64,000 bases of DNA, from NCBI GenBank assembly GCA_039619475.1, contig CM077115.1, positions 557,534,374 through 557,598,373 of the forward strand, read 5' to 3'. Below the pieces are notes generated by a model, which saw nothing but the letters and a program-made list of their open reading frames with translations, did not search any database and was not told the origin of the DNA. This document shows positions 12,392 to 22,345 of the stretch, in pieces; positions within the stretch are counted from its first letter, which is position 1; each line of letters begins with the position of its first letter. Source of the stretch: Icerya purchasi (taxonomy: Eukaryota; Arthropoda; Insecta; Hemiptera; Monophlebidae). The translations under genes and the position numbers were made by a program.

Positions 12392-14338
12392 CTACAAATG
12401 TTGCAGATAAAAGTGGTGGCTGTGCTCAAATGAGAAACATTTTGAGCTGTTTTTTTTCTTACCAGCATTTGCAGCATTATTATCGTTTAAGCCTTGAAGA
12501 CCTTTTGCTACAAGAGATTTCCAATTATTTCTTTCCGCCGCTATGTCTTCCCATTTTAAAGTATCCAAACTACATTCTTTTAATATTCTTCGCAGATGAT
12601 CTCTAAATCGCAATCTTGGCCGACCAAGAGGTCTAGTTCCACTTGCTAACTGACCATAAAGAAGAACTTTCAGGAGTCTGAAATACTCCATTCTCAAAAT
12701 GTGCCCTGTCCATCGTAAGCAATTTCGATAAAGTAAAAATCGAACTGAACTGCAGTTTGCTCGGTTTAACACTTCAAGATTTGAAATATGATGAAACCAC
12801 CGGACGCTTAGTAAACTTCTGAGTGTACGCTGCTGGAAGTTTTCTAGTAATTTGATATGCCTCTTATAAGGAGTCTAAGTCTCTGAACCATATAAAAGTG
12901 TGGGTAAAACAATAGCTTTGTATACTATAAGTTTAGTCTTCAGAAACAGGTGTTTGTTCCGGAAAACTTTTTTATTCAGTCGGAATATTGCATTCGAAGC
13001 TGCTTGAATTCTGCTTTGTATTTCATTATCTAAACGCGAGTCATTACACACGATGTAACCCAGATATCTGAACTGATGAACCACATCAATGCTTTTTCCG
13101 TTTATTTTGAATGCTAGATTATTACTGATATTGCCTCCGGTTGGTTGAATAACAATTTTGGTTTTGTTTTCGTTTACTGAAAGACCGAACAGCTCATAAA
13201 CTTCAGCAAGGATGTTTAAAGCTTGCTGCAGATTCTCCGGACTGTGTGCTAATATTGCACAGTCGTCCGCATATTGAAAATCGAAAATCAGTGTCGACTG
13301 CGTCTTTGTTGAAGCGCGCCGTCTCTGCAAGTTGAAGAGACCACCATCATATCTACTTATAATTGAGACATCTACCGAACGTATAACAAATATGTATGCC
13401 ATATAAGTCGAAAAAAGCAACGGAGCCAGCACGCAGCCTTGCCTAACTCCAGAATTCACTTGAAACGATTCGGAGAGTTTTTCTTCATGCAATATTCGGC
13501 AAAAAGTATTCTCGTTTAAAAGAGATAGCAGTCGAAGAAATTTTCTTGGACATCCAAGTTTTTGCATGCATGTCATTAGAAATTGTCTGTTGATTGTGTC
13601 GAAGGCTTTATTGACATCTATAAAAGCAATATATAAATTTTTCCTTTGCTCGGCAGCTTTTTCCTGTAGTTGTCGCAGTGAGAACACCATGTCCATGGTA
13701 CTTCGACCAGAGCGGAAACCACATTGTGTTTCAGGAAGTAACTTTTCAGCGAACGACGATAAATGATTTAGCAGAATTCTTGCTAATGCCTTGCCGACAG
13801 CAGGTAGAAGAGAAATTCCTCTGTAATTTTTACAGATGTTTTTGTCACCCTTTCCTTTATATATTGAGAACAGCAGGCAATTTTTAAAATCCAATGGGAT
13901 GTATTCTTCTTTCCAGATGGCAGAAAATAATAGTTGTAAAATTATGGCTAGATTTTTTTGATTGAGCTTCAATATATCAGGCGGAATATTATCAGGGCCT
14001 GCTGCTGAACCGCTTTTGAGACAAGCCAGTGCAGCTTCTATTTCTTCAGTGGTTATATTTTTATCTAATTCTTCTAACTTTGGGGCATCTGGTATGCATT
14101 CAATAACTGAGTGATCAACTACTGAGGGAATGTTTAATAATTCTTGAAAATACTGTTTCCATCTGTGTAATATATTCTTGCTATCTGTAATTAAGGTGCC
14201 ATTATTATCTCGAAGCAGTGTTTTCGGGTGGGGATACGGCCCGAATACGGATTTGACTGAGTCAAAGAATTTTTTATAATCACCGGAATCCGCATAATCC
14301 TGCATTTCTACAGCTTTATTTTCCCACCAAATATTTTT
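12392..14338 (-). pseudogene. Reverse transcriptase and C-terminal domain of full-length LINE ORF2
   Basis: The open frame of 476 codons (14305-12875) holds reverse transcriptase motifs in order: AAGPDNIPPDI (residues 101-111), GFRSGRSTMDMVF (196-208), AFIDVNKAFD (227-236, catalytic Asp230), SGVRQGCVLAPLLF (285-298) and YADD at 345-348 (13262-13273 on the plus strand). It stops at LLYGSET because the expected Trp codon is TAG at 12872-12874. The same frame then continues through KRHIKLLENFQQRTLRSLL and CLRWTGHILRM to a stop near 12392, the thumb and C-terminal domain typical of RTE/CR1-like LINEs. A stop at 14339-14341 lies upstream. The ORF is thus close to intact but cannot make full-length ORF2p. 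Confidence 0.85.
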
Positions 14339-14370
14339 TTAAATGCGCATTTCTTTTTGAACTAGGGCCT

Positions 14371-15536
14371 TTATTTTACAGAAATTTTTCCTTTTTTGTT
14401 TATTGGGGAAGTATCATTTTGCCGGACTATGAATGCCTGGCGTTTTTGAAGAATTTTCTCGCCTATCGCAGTACTGTCGTGGGTAAACCAATCTTGTCTG
14501 TTGCGTTTTGTAAAGCCGAGGAATTTATCGCATGTCATGCGCAACATGTTCTTGATCGTAACCCAGAGTTTATCAATTTTTCCATGGCCATTTTCAGGGA
14601 ACTCTGACTCTGCCTTCTGAAGAATGTCTTCATTAATTACCTTGCCTAGATATTGAGCAATTTCATCTTGTGTACTTTTATTCTTTAGCTTATTTGTATT
14701 ATACTTTGCTGAAATAATCTGAGGCGGATGAAAAGCAGTTTTTTTCCGTTGAACACGAATGCGAATTAAAGATCTGAGCAATCTATGATCAGTATCACAC
14801 TCCGCAACTCGCATTGCACGGGTAATATGCACCTCGCTTCTGAAAGTACGTCGGCATATAATGTAATCTAATGTGTGCCAATGCCCAGATCTTGGGTGCA
14901 TCCAAGTCCCTTTATAAATGTCGCGCAGGGCAAAATGAGTATTGGTTATAATTAAGTTTTGTTTTTCACAAAATTCAAGTAAGCGTAGACCATTGCTGTT
15001 GGATCCCTTCAGGCCGTGTTTACCTATCACATGTGGCCAGATGGTGGTATCATTTCCAACGCGCGCATTAAAATCTCCTATGAGGAACAATCTTTTCGCT
15101 GCTGGAATTTTATCCAAAATCTTATAAAGATCATCGTAAAAGGATTCTTTAACAGAGTCGTCAGCATCCAGAGTTGGAGCATAAGCGCAAATTATATGCA
15201 CTAACGTAGTGCCACATATATTTAAGGAAAGCTTCAGTATACTTGCTCCAATACCAACTGGGTTACCGACCAGGAATTTAGTCAAGTGACATTTCAGAGC
15301 TATACCGACTCCATGAATTTGCTTGTGACCTGTTGAATAACCTTTCCAGAAATACACATAATCTCCAGTGGGTTCAACGAAATTTCCTTCTTCTAAGAGT
15401 CTAGAGTTTCACAAAGACCTGCAATATCAATCTGATACTTTTCCAGTTCCTTGGCTATGTGGGCAGATCTGCTTTCTGCAGTATTTCGATTATCTCTTAG
15501 TGTTCGAACATTCCATAATCCAAGCTTAATTGTAGT
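14371..15536 (-). pseudogene. Endonuclease domain of full-length LINE ORF2
   Basis: This is the AP-like endonuclease that nicks target DNA to prime reverse transcription. The domain begins with KLGLWNVRTL near 15530, then IAGLCET near 15410 (catalytic Glu). A 2-base frameshift follows near 15402, after which the frame is open for 328 codons from 15357. In that part YAPT is at residues 59-62, GDFNARVG at 94-101, SGHWHTLDYI at 157-166 and CDTDHRLL at 187-194, giving the Asp/Asn and the late Asp-His pair of the active site. Key residues are kept, so the defect is the broken frame rather than the domain. A second frameshift near 14390 should join it to the reverse transcriptase. Confidence 0.8.
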
Positions 15537-15539
15537 AAT

Positions 15540-16557
15540 CTTGTTATTCTTTCTTTTTTGACCGCAAAGTTAAATACCCACCAGACGCGGTAATCTGGCC
15601 AGGATAATGTGGAGTAGCCGATTTTTAGGGTACCTTTTCTAACCCCTTCCGTGGCTACGGTAGGCAGCGGGAGTCCTAAATAGGCCTGCCCAGTTGTACA
15701 TCCGACTGCCGAACTCAGCTGCTACTCCATTCCAGTTGAGAGCGACCATATAGGATGCACCGCCCATCGTGCAAGATTTCAGTTGATAGCTTCCAGTTCA
15801 CCAAACCTGCTACCACCACTTTCATCTTGTCGCCGTGGGACTCTTGAGAAAGGAAAAGGAATAAGAAGGAAATAAAAGGAAAAGGTAACACGTGCAGTAG
15901 CAGAAAAGAAGAAGGAAAGGGCAAGTATATGGAATATAGAACGGGATTTATGCGCAAGGGGAAGGATAAGAAAAGAAAATTTAGTAGTAGTGGAGAGAAT
16001 AAGGGAACCAGAGCGCAGTTGATTCCCCCATTACCCAGCTTTGCAAGACTTGATCAGTGGCACGGAGAGTTCCGCGACGACTGAGCCAGACAAACGTTTA
16101 AGGGTGAATGGAAATAACAAGAGACTAGAGATAAGAATTAAGGAGAGGAAGGACAAGGAAGTGGTCACTATTTCGGGGTGACACCCTAGCCTTTGAGTAA
16201 AAACTCAAACTGCAAGGCAGCAGCTTGCTACTGAGAAGGTAGCAACGGAGACTTATACGGCGGCCTCCACGCGCCGAGGATGAGTTGGTTAACAAACTTA
16301 TGTAGAGTTTTATCAGGCAGCTTCTCAGATTGCCCCTCCACGCCCTCGCAACTCATTGTCCTGCCACTATTGGAATCGTCTACTTGAGACTTTCCACCAA
16401 TAGCCGCTCATGGTCCGCGACTGCTTATTTGTTTCTTACGAAACTTATTCGCAGCTAACCATCATATCTGATTCTCATTCCACTATCCGCCGCCTATGGA
16501 CGCGCCCGTTCCCCTGAGCTCAGGGTCCCCGGTTGTACCGAAGTGCCCCCAGGGGGG
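15540..16557 (-). other. 5' leader of the full-length LINE
   Basis: This roughly 1 kb is more GC-rich than the flanks. Its first bases on the minus strand are self-complementary (CCCCCTGGGGG, then CCTGAGCTCAGG within 50 bp), suggesting a structured RNA end. A short open frame at 15715-15957 ends in KVVVAGLVNWKLS and similar residues but matches no ORF1 domain I know. It may be untranslated leader with internal promoter activity, as in other LINEs; that is inference. Confidence 0.5.
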
Positions 16558-16570
16558 ACCTTAATATGAT
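16558..16570. repeat. Target-site duplication of full-length LINE, right copy
   Basis: Exact copy of the 13 bases at 12282-12294, directly abutting the 5' end of the element. Confidence 0.85.
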
Positions 16571-16711
16571 AACTAATATGATAACTTACATATTATAATA
16601 ATACAATATAATTTTAAAACAACTGGCACTCTCTCATTAGCAGCTTAAAACTGGAGATAGTAACGAGTCTCATGTCAACGTAGTCAATGAAGTGGTTATT
16701 ACTAGTATTAC
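16571..16711 (-). mobile_element. LINE tail Y, upstream part
   Basis: With the inserted LINE removed, this sequence joins 12281 to form a single AT-rich 3' untranslated tail. It contains no coding motif. Its upper boundary is set by the poly(A) end of element X at 16712. Confidence 0.4.
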
Positions 16712-17089
16712 GTTTCTTTTTTTTTTTTTTTGGTACTATTTCTATTGCTCTTTACACCATGCTATCAACCAAATTTTAACCTTGTTTTTCCATCTTTCCA
16801 GATTTTTTTCATTTCGAATTTCCTTTGGTATGTTCTCCATTAATTTTATTAACACCTCTTCCTCTACATTATCTATTTTACTGTTTATCCCCCTAGATCG
16901 TACATAGCAAGGTTTATCGCAATTTCTAGTCCTGTACGTTCTTGTTCTAGTTGGTAACTGTCTATCTTCTAGTTTAGCACTGAGTAATTTGCTGTAATAA
17001 TATAACATTTTTACTGACATTTCGTTATTTTTGTTCCACCAAGTGATGTTAGCTAATGCGTCCGTTTTGCTCTCGTTGTGTAAGACCAA
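16712..17089 (-). mobile_element. Retrotransposon tail X with 115-codon open frame
   Basis: The frame 17089-16742 is open for 115 codons on the minus strand and is followed within 15 bases by about 17 A, so it looks like the 3' end of a retroposon coding region. The protein is basic, with ITWWNKNNEMSVKMLYYYSK near the start, RTRTYRTRNCDKPCYVRSRG in the middle and NLERWKNKVKIWLIAWCKEQ at the end. I do not recognise the family. A diverged copy lies at 150-420. Its upstream end meets the reverse transcriptase of LINE Z at about 17090 with no visible TSD. Confidence 0.55.
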
Positions 17090-17812
17090 CTAAAGTCTAA
17101 TAGAAGCCCAGGCCACGATGGTATAGCTAACGAACATATCAAAATAGGAGGAGACAATTTAATTAAATCTCTAGCAATACTTTTCAACAATATCTTAAGA
17201 ACAGGTAATATATCAGAAGAATGGAAATATTCAAATATAATGATATTATTTAAAAAAGGGTGATAGATATATAATTACCGCCCCGTTACTTTAAGCTGAA
17301 GTATTTCGAAATTGTTCTTAAAATTACTAGAAATTAGATCAAAACATTTTTTAGAAGCCCAGCAACCGAGTGAACAAGCCGGCTTTCGAAAAACATTTTC
17401 AACAACTGACCACCTCCATACAATAAACCCCAAATAATAGAAAAAAGTAACGAATATCAGATAAATATATATTTAGCCCTAGTTGACTACAAAAAAACGT
17501 TCGACTCTTTAAAGCATGAATACATACCTAAAGCACACAGTACAAGCAAGGGGTCCCAGAAAATTTCATAAGGTTAATACAGGAAATGTACAAAGGACTA
17601 AAAGGACGTATAGTAACGGATATAAAAGGGGAATATTTTCCAATTAATAAAGGGGAGTTAAACAAGGAGATCCACTCTCTCCAATCTTATTTAATTGTAC
17701 ACTAGAGGAAATTTTTAGAGAAATGGATTGGGAAAATAAGGGAATAAATGTAAATGGTAAGAGATTATCAAATCTGAGGTTTACAGATGACATTATCCTT
17801 CTTTCACACTTC
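17090..17812 (+). pseudogene. LINE Z, reverse transcriptase half (decayed)
   Basis: Plus-strand frames give SNRSPGHDGIANEHIKIGG near 17097 (finger motif), WKYSNIMILFKKG near 17222, a QPSEQAGFRKTFSTTDHL block near 17364, GVKQGDPLSPILFNCTLEE near 17655 and LRFTDDIILL near 17775, with the catalytic FTDD at 17780-17791. Stops and frameshifts are frequent in the middle. Homology ends abruptly after the FTDD strand, so the thumb and tail are missing. Strand, style and missing linker fit the endonuclease half at 10815-12140; the two are best read as one LINE cut apart by elements X, Y and the full-length LINE. Confidence 0.75.
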
Positions 17813-17829
17813 TTTAGATTGACTTTTTC

Positions 17830-18385
17830 TTTTACTTCTTTCGTAAGAAAATTGACTTTTTTTTCCTTTTTGTTTTTGGCGTTTTCAGTGTTAACGTGAC
17901 ACTCATATAACCATTGCATAAAAACGTACATACTACGAACAGAATAAAATAATAAATTACAATATTTTACGATTGAAATTATGAAAAATGTCACTCACTA
18001 CGAAAATGTAAATATTTCAGCTCAACATAATCGAGAGTAGCAAAAATATCTTATGTTTCAGAAAACGAATTATACAGTATCGCTCCATGCACGTTCAAAT
18101 ATGCGAATAAACGGGTTTATGTAAGAATGGATAATATGGGGGGAACACAGGCTATTATGAATAAACGAATAGATGTCATACAAATTAAATTGCACAAATA
18201 GTAAATAAAATAAAAAAAAATGAATAAACAAATTACAAAATGCGAAAAACATTGGCTTTCATAACGGTCGAAAACCACGAACTAACTTATCAGAAGTATT
18301 TAACATTTAAATGAAATGATATGTAAATCTGAATAACTCTGTGAACACTAAAAAGCAACGGGAGATTTTTAAAAGATGATCTACC

Positions 18386-18439
<54 letters not shown>

Positions 18440-19300
18440 GAGGTTGTTATAAACAGACGTGCCAGTTTAGTTATTGATACGATACCTCTTCTCCTTTTAG
18501 TTTACGGTCATATCCATATTGTTTGTTAACAAGAGTCGAAACAAATATTTCGGCTGTATTATTTCGAGCTAGCCGATCGATGAAAACTATCAATCAACCT
18601 TAGTGTAACAAAACAACTTGATTATTTTGAAATCGCTAACAATAATAACGTATTTTGTCTCTGTTCAAAAATAAATAAATAAAACAAAATGGTATATTAT
18701 CTGGAATGTTGATAAACACTGAATAGACTAAAACATTAGAAACTGATTCGGGGGCAAAACTGATCTGAAAAATTATTGAAGAAACCAGGAAAAGAGAAAA
18801 CAATTCACTATGTAACTTTTCTGATGCGGTATAGTAAGTTGTTTAACATCGTCGCCTTTCTAAAGCGACCGAAAGTCTGTTGAATAACTGTTAGCTTCTC
18901 GTATTTGGTACAAAAAAAATATCAGGTGTGGTTTACTGTTCCAAAAAATTATTAACTGTTACGGCAAACTGTTCAGTTACAATGTTGCTGTTATAATTTC
19001 TGTTTTGCGTATAATTTCTATTCCATTTACACTTCTTATTCCAGGTACATTTCAGTGCCAGGTCCAATTTCAATGTATATTAATAGCCGAAGTATCGGAT
19101 TATGTTTCAGCTGTGAGATAATCAGCTTGCATTACATTTTTTTTTATGTTAGTTCTCTGCCAACATCAGAAGTACTGATCATAAAATTTAAACAACATAA
19201 ATGTTGTATGCATATTGGCTACTCTCGTATGACTTATAATTATTTATTATTAAAAACTAGTACTCCTTGTTGGCTGTAGTCTTTAATATCATACTTTTAA
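17830..19300. other. AT-rich spacer with an (AAT)n microsatellite
   Basis: No gene-like frame is convincing; the 116-codon frame on the minus strand at 17644-17994 overlaps the reverse transcriptase relic and has no domain. The only defined feature is the trinucleotide repeat at 18386-18433. Confidence 0.45.
18386..18433. repeat. (TAA)n microsatellite
   Basis: About sixteen uninterrupted TAA units run into an A tract. Similar uninterrupted trinucleotide arrays occur at 27352-27385 and 60087-60139. Confidence 0.95.
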
Positions 19301-19311
19301 TGTTCTGCATC

Positions 19312-19668
19312 CTGTCGCGATAGCCTAGTTGCTAAAGCGATGGCCTTCCGTTACGGATGTCTCGGGTTCGATCCCGGGCGACGACAGAAAATATTTAAAA
19401 AAAGTAAATTATAAATACCCACTATTTCACGTGGAAGGCAATGGCAAACCACCACGTATACCATCATATGGGTGCTAGAGGTAGTACACAGCAGCATTGT
19501 ATATCGATAAATCAAACATTTACAATCAGTTCTGAGTGTAGTTTGCGTGCGTACACACTCGTGTTACCTATAACAATCGTCTAGTGCACTATGCCTGTGT
19601 CTGTACAGCTGAAATGTACGAATAGAGGCAGTCACCGATAGGGCACTATATATGATGATGATGATGAT
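19312..19668 (+). mobile_element. tRNA-derived SINE with (ATG)n tail
   Basis: The first 76 bases fold like a tRNA: end stems CTGTCG (19312-19317) and CGACAG (19382-19387) pair perfectly. Box A is TAGCCTAGTTG (19321-19331) and box B GGTTCGATCCC (19365-19375), spaced as in a polymerase III promoter. A body of about 260 bases follows, with GGAAGGCAATGGCAAACC near 19432, and the element ends in TATATGATGATGATGATGAT. The trinucleotide tail resembles the 3' end of the full-length LINE at 12295, suggesting which reverse transcriptase family mobilises it. I could not define a clear TSD. The lack of a normal tRNA context argues against a functional tRNA gene. Confidence 0.85.
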
Positions 19669-20037
19669 CCTTCAAATGATTTTTTTTTTTTAGTGTACAG
19701 TTTTTTACATTGTATATTATTATTGAACATTCTACATTTGCTGGCAGAAATGTTCAGCGCTACTTAAAAATGTTCTATCAACTTTTCTCTTCCGCGTAAA
19801 ACTTTTTCAGTTACTATAAAAATTGAAATATTATAAAAATCATAATTGCAGCGCGCAGTGTAGGCGAAATAAGCGAAGGAAATTTTGTTTAGCCATCACT
19901 TAAGAACGATAAAAAAGCTTATAGAATATGTGCATTTAAATTTTAGAAAAAATTATTTTGATGAAAAGAAAATAAGAAATCTTAATATTTTCATAAAAAA
20001 AAATACTAGGTTTTAAAAGACAAAAAAAAAAATACAT

Positions 20038-20227
20038 AAATTGGGCCTTTTTTTCGTTATATAGAATTGTGACATTTTTTTTGAAATTTTTTCTAATGGG
20101 GGCTCGCCTAAGGATTATGCTGTAATTAATATATATTAATTACAGCGTAATTCTTAGGCGAGTCCCCATTAGAAAAAATTTCAAAAAAAATGTCACAATT
20201 CTATATAACGAAAAAAAGGCCCAATTT
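20038..20227. repeat. 190-bp palindrome built from two family B ends
   Basis: Two 95-bp arms meet without a spacer at 20132/20133, with about three mismatches. The centre is GTAATTAATATATATTAATTAC. Each arm is the terminal part of repeat family B (compare 5680-5720 and 39390-39430): T/A-rich outer part, CTAATGGGG, then GCCTAAGAATTACG-like bases. The right side continues as inverted family B to about 20255 with CCCAATTTTATATAACG. It is thus a tail-to-tail junction of two elements, or a foldback derivative. Confidence 0.85.
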
Positions 20228-20768
20228 TATATAACGTTTGTTATATTTTAATTTTTACCGACTTCCGTTCGTTGCGTGTTTTTTTTTTTTTTTATCTTTG
20301 TTCGCGCATAACTCATATTTATGTAGACCGATTTTACTAATTCTTTATCCATTAAAAAGAGTACCATTTAACTTAGGTACCATGCGAGTAATGATGAAAA
20401 TCGGTGAACATAAATTGAGTATTCGTCAAAAAACGCGAAAAAATGTAGTACCTTTGCATAATTTCGTTTTTCTTATTATTTTTTATTAGTATAACAGAGG
20501 CGGTTGACTTAAAATGCTATCAATCGCTTCGAACTTTTCGACATCTGTCGTTTTCGAAACAAAAGGCGTATCGCGTGTAAATGTGACAACAAATTCTTCG
20601 CTATTGCACAGTTCGTCGTCCGGTTTTCGTTTCCGCAATTCACGTTTGCGTTCGGTGGCGATTTTAGTTTTTGGAAACATAATGAACACACACTTGTTAT
20701 TATTGTGCAGATTGATGAATAAGAAGTCCCACCATAGGTAAGAAGCATGTAAATACACTATATTGTGA

Positions 20769-21637
20769 GGGGAATTGGCCAACTGGTAACTGAATTTCAA
20801 AGGTAATTAAGGAAGACACATCAACTCGTAACGGAAAAAAAATCAGGTAATTTCTTTGCTACCCTGACGCATAAGCCAACTCATCACCGAAGACGGCCTT
20901 GATTTCCGGACCAATGCTTCTCAACATTTTTTTTATCATGCTCCAGCTATGTATAAATTGATACACATTTTAATCTATCAATAACTTGCTTATAGGCCAG
21001 TATTAATTAAAACAAATAAGAAAACCTACATTTAACGCTATATTTGTTGCCCAACAACATTTTATCGATATACTAAATTCCTTATAATTGCATTCAAATG
21101 TTCAAAAAAAATAAAAATTAATACTAGATAGTATTTATTTTATTTTTGAGCGTACTATGATTGATATTAATATAGCAAATAAAAATTAAATTTTAATAAT
21201 GAGTTGAAACTTTTCGAGTAATAAAACATTTAGGAAAAGAGCGATAATGACGCAAACATTTTTAAGCACTGGTATATTTTAGAGGAATGCTGCGGGAAAA
21301 ATATCATCACTATGATATAAGATCAAAATAGGAATGTTCTGAATTTATTATTGTGCGGTTGTATTAATTGATCTTATTATATTTAATTGCCTGATTTTTA
21401 TTTTTATTTCTTACTAATTTAATTTCTCATCGATAAATTAAATTTACAAATGTTCTCTCATAAAAATAATTAACGTATTATATTTTCAGTTATGTAACAG
21501 AGAAAAAGTTGAGAAACATACTGGTGTCGAAATTATTCACTTTTATAAGATTTGTCGGATATTTCGGTGGTCGGCTATTAGTTACGAGCTGACCGGTAGT
21601 ACTTGGGTTCCGGTTACGAGTTGGCTAATTACTCCGA
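20769..21637. mobile_element. Possible TIR DNA element of about 870 bp
   Basis: The ends are imperfect inverted repeats. GGGGAATTGGCCAACTGGTA at 20769-20788 (plus ACTG) mirrors GGTTACGAGTTGGCTAATTA at 21612-21631 (plus CTCC), with about 17 of 20 core bases matching. A second inverted pair lies inside the first: TCAACTCGTAACG at 20821-20833 and GTTACGAGCTGAC at 21581-21593. The motif CAACTCGTAAC therefore occurs four times, two per end. The interior is AT-rich with no transposase. No convincing TSD is visible, so this could also be an older composite structure. Confidence 0.4.
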
Positions 21638-21649
21638 GACGCATTTTTC

Positions 21650-22340
21650 TACGTACCCTAAAATAGTTAGCAGTTGGCGCCGGCTCCTTTTGAGTTACAA
21701 AGAAGCCGATAGATGAAATGAAGTATGATGAAAATGGCTTCTGTAAATATCTTCAGTTAACTGACAAACAGTGCAGTTTTGGGTATTAGTATAAATATGG
21801 CAGAAAATAAGTAATACCATCGGAATCTTTTTATAAAATATGTTTAATTTCCCTATCACAATGTAAGAATATACAAACGAAAACTTACGTAATGTACATG
21901 TTTAGATTAGTAGCAAGAAAGAGTCCTATTGAGTAATGTATGACAAATATTTTGCATACTATCTATTACGTGACAAGTTGTAAATACTGCACTGAAGTTT
22001 TGACTATTAAAGGGGGGGGGGCTATGGAAAGATCTATGAGTGGCAGAAGGGTGGGTTACAATATGCATCACGGCAATGTTGTACTCCGTTGTCAAAATTT
22101 AGAAGAGATCCAGTTTGGAAACTTATTGTTGTTTGGTTCTTTTTCAGTTCTTGCTTGGGAAGGATTTTTATTATTTATCTTTACTGTTGCTTTTAACAAT
22201 TTCTTTTTAATACGCAGCTTTCTTCCTTGTGAATATTTATAATTAAAGTAATCTGCGTAATTATTTTTTACGTGTGTCTCACTGTTTTGTCAAAGCTTTA
22301 AATTTCGAAACACGCGTCGGAATTGTATATGAATATATCT
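21650..22340. other. Spacer without recognised genes
   Basis: Contains a G run of nine bases at about 22012-22020 and short chance frames. The 100-codon frame at 21940-22242 crosses this G run and has no domain. Confidence 0.4.
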
Positions 22341-22345
22341 CTTTA

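Larger units (their letters stand above)
12295..16557 (-). mobile_element. Full-length LINE (RTE/CR1-like, APE endonuclease type), inactive
   Basis: This minus-strand element of about 4.26 kb is bounded by a perfect 13-bp duplication. Its 3' end, at low coordinates, is a short (ATC)n repeat instead of poly(A), a habit of RTE-like LINEs. In order it has a 1 kb GC-rich leader, an AP-type endonuclease, a reverse transcriptase with YADD, and a C-terminal domain with RWTGHILRM. I see no separate ORF1 and no RNase H. Lesions visible are a frameshift near 15402, another near 14390, a stop at 14339-14341 and a TGG-to-TAG stop at 12872-12874. So few lesions and an exact TSD argue for recent insertion. 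It landed in the older LINE tail Y. Confidence 0.85.

Noticed and set aside
13566..13887. Plus-strand frames within the full-length LINE
   Set aside because: Antisense shadows of the reverse transcriptase.
18386..18433. CRISPR-like short repeats
   Set aside because: Simple trinucleotide microsatellite without spacers; the genome is eukaryotic.
19312..19387. Apparent tRNA gene
   Set aside because: Stem and boxes are tRNA-like, but it continues into a SINE body ending in (ATG)n, so it is the SINE head and not a functional tRNA gene.
20486..20800. 104-codon minus-strand open frame with a Lys/Arg-rich middle
   Set aside because: No recognisable domain; it overlaps the left end of the possible TIR element, and overlapping open frames on both strands indicate compositional openness.
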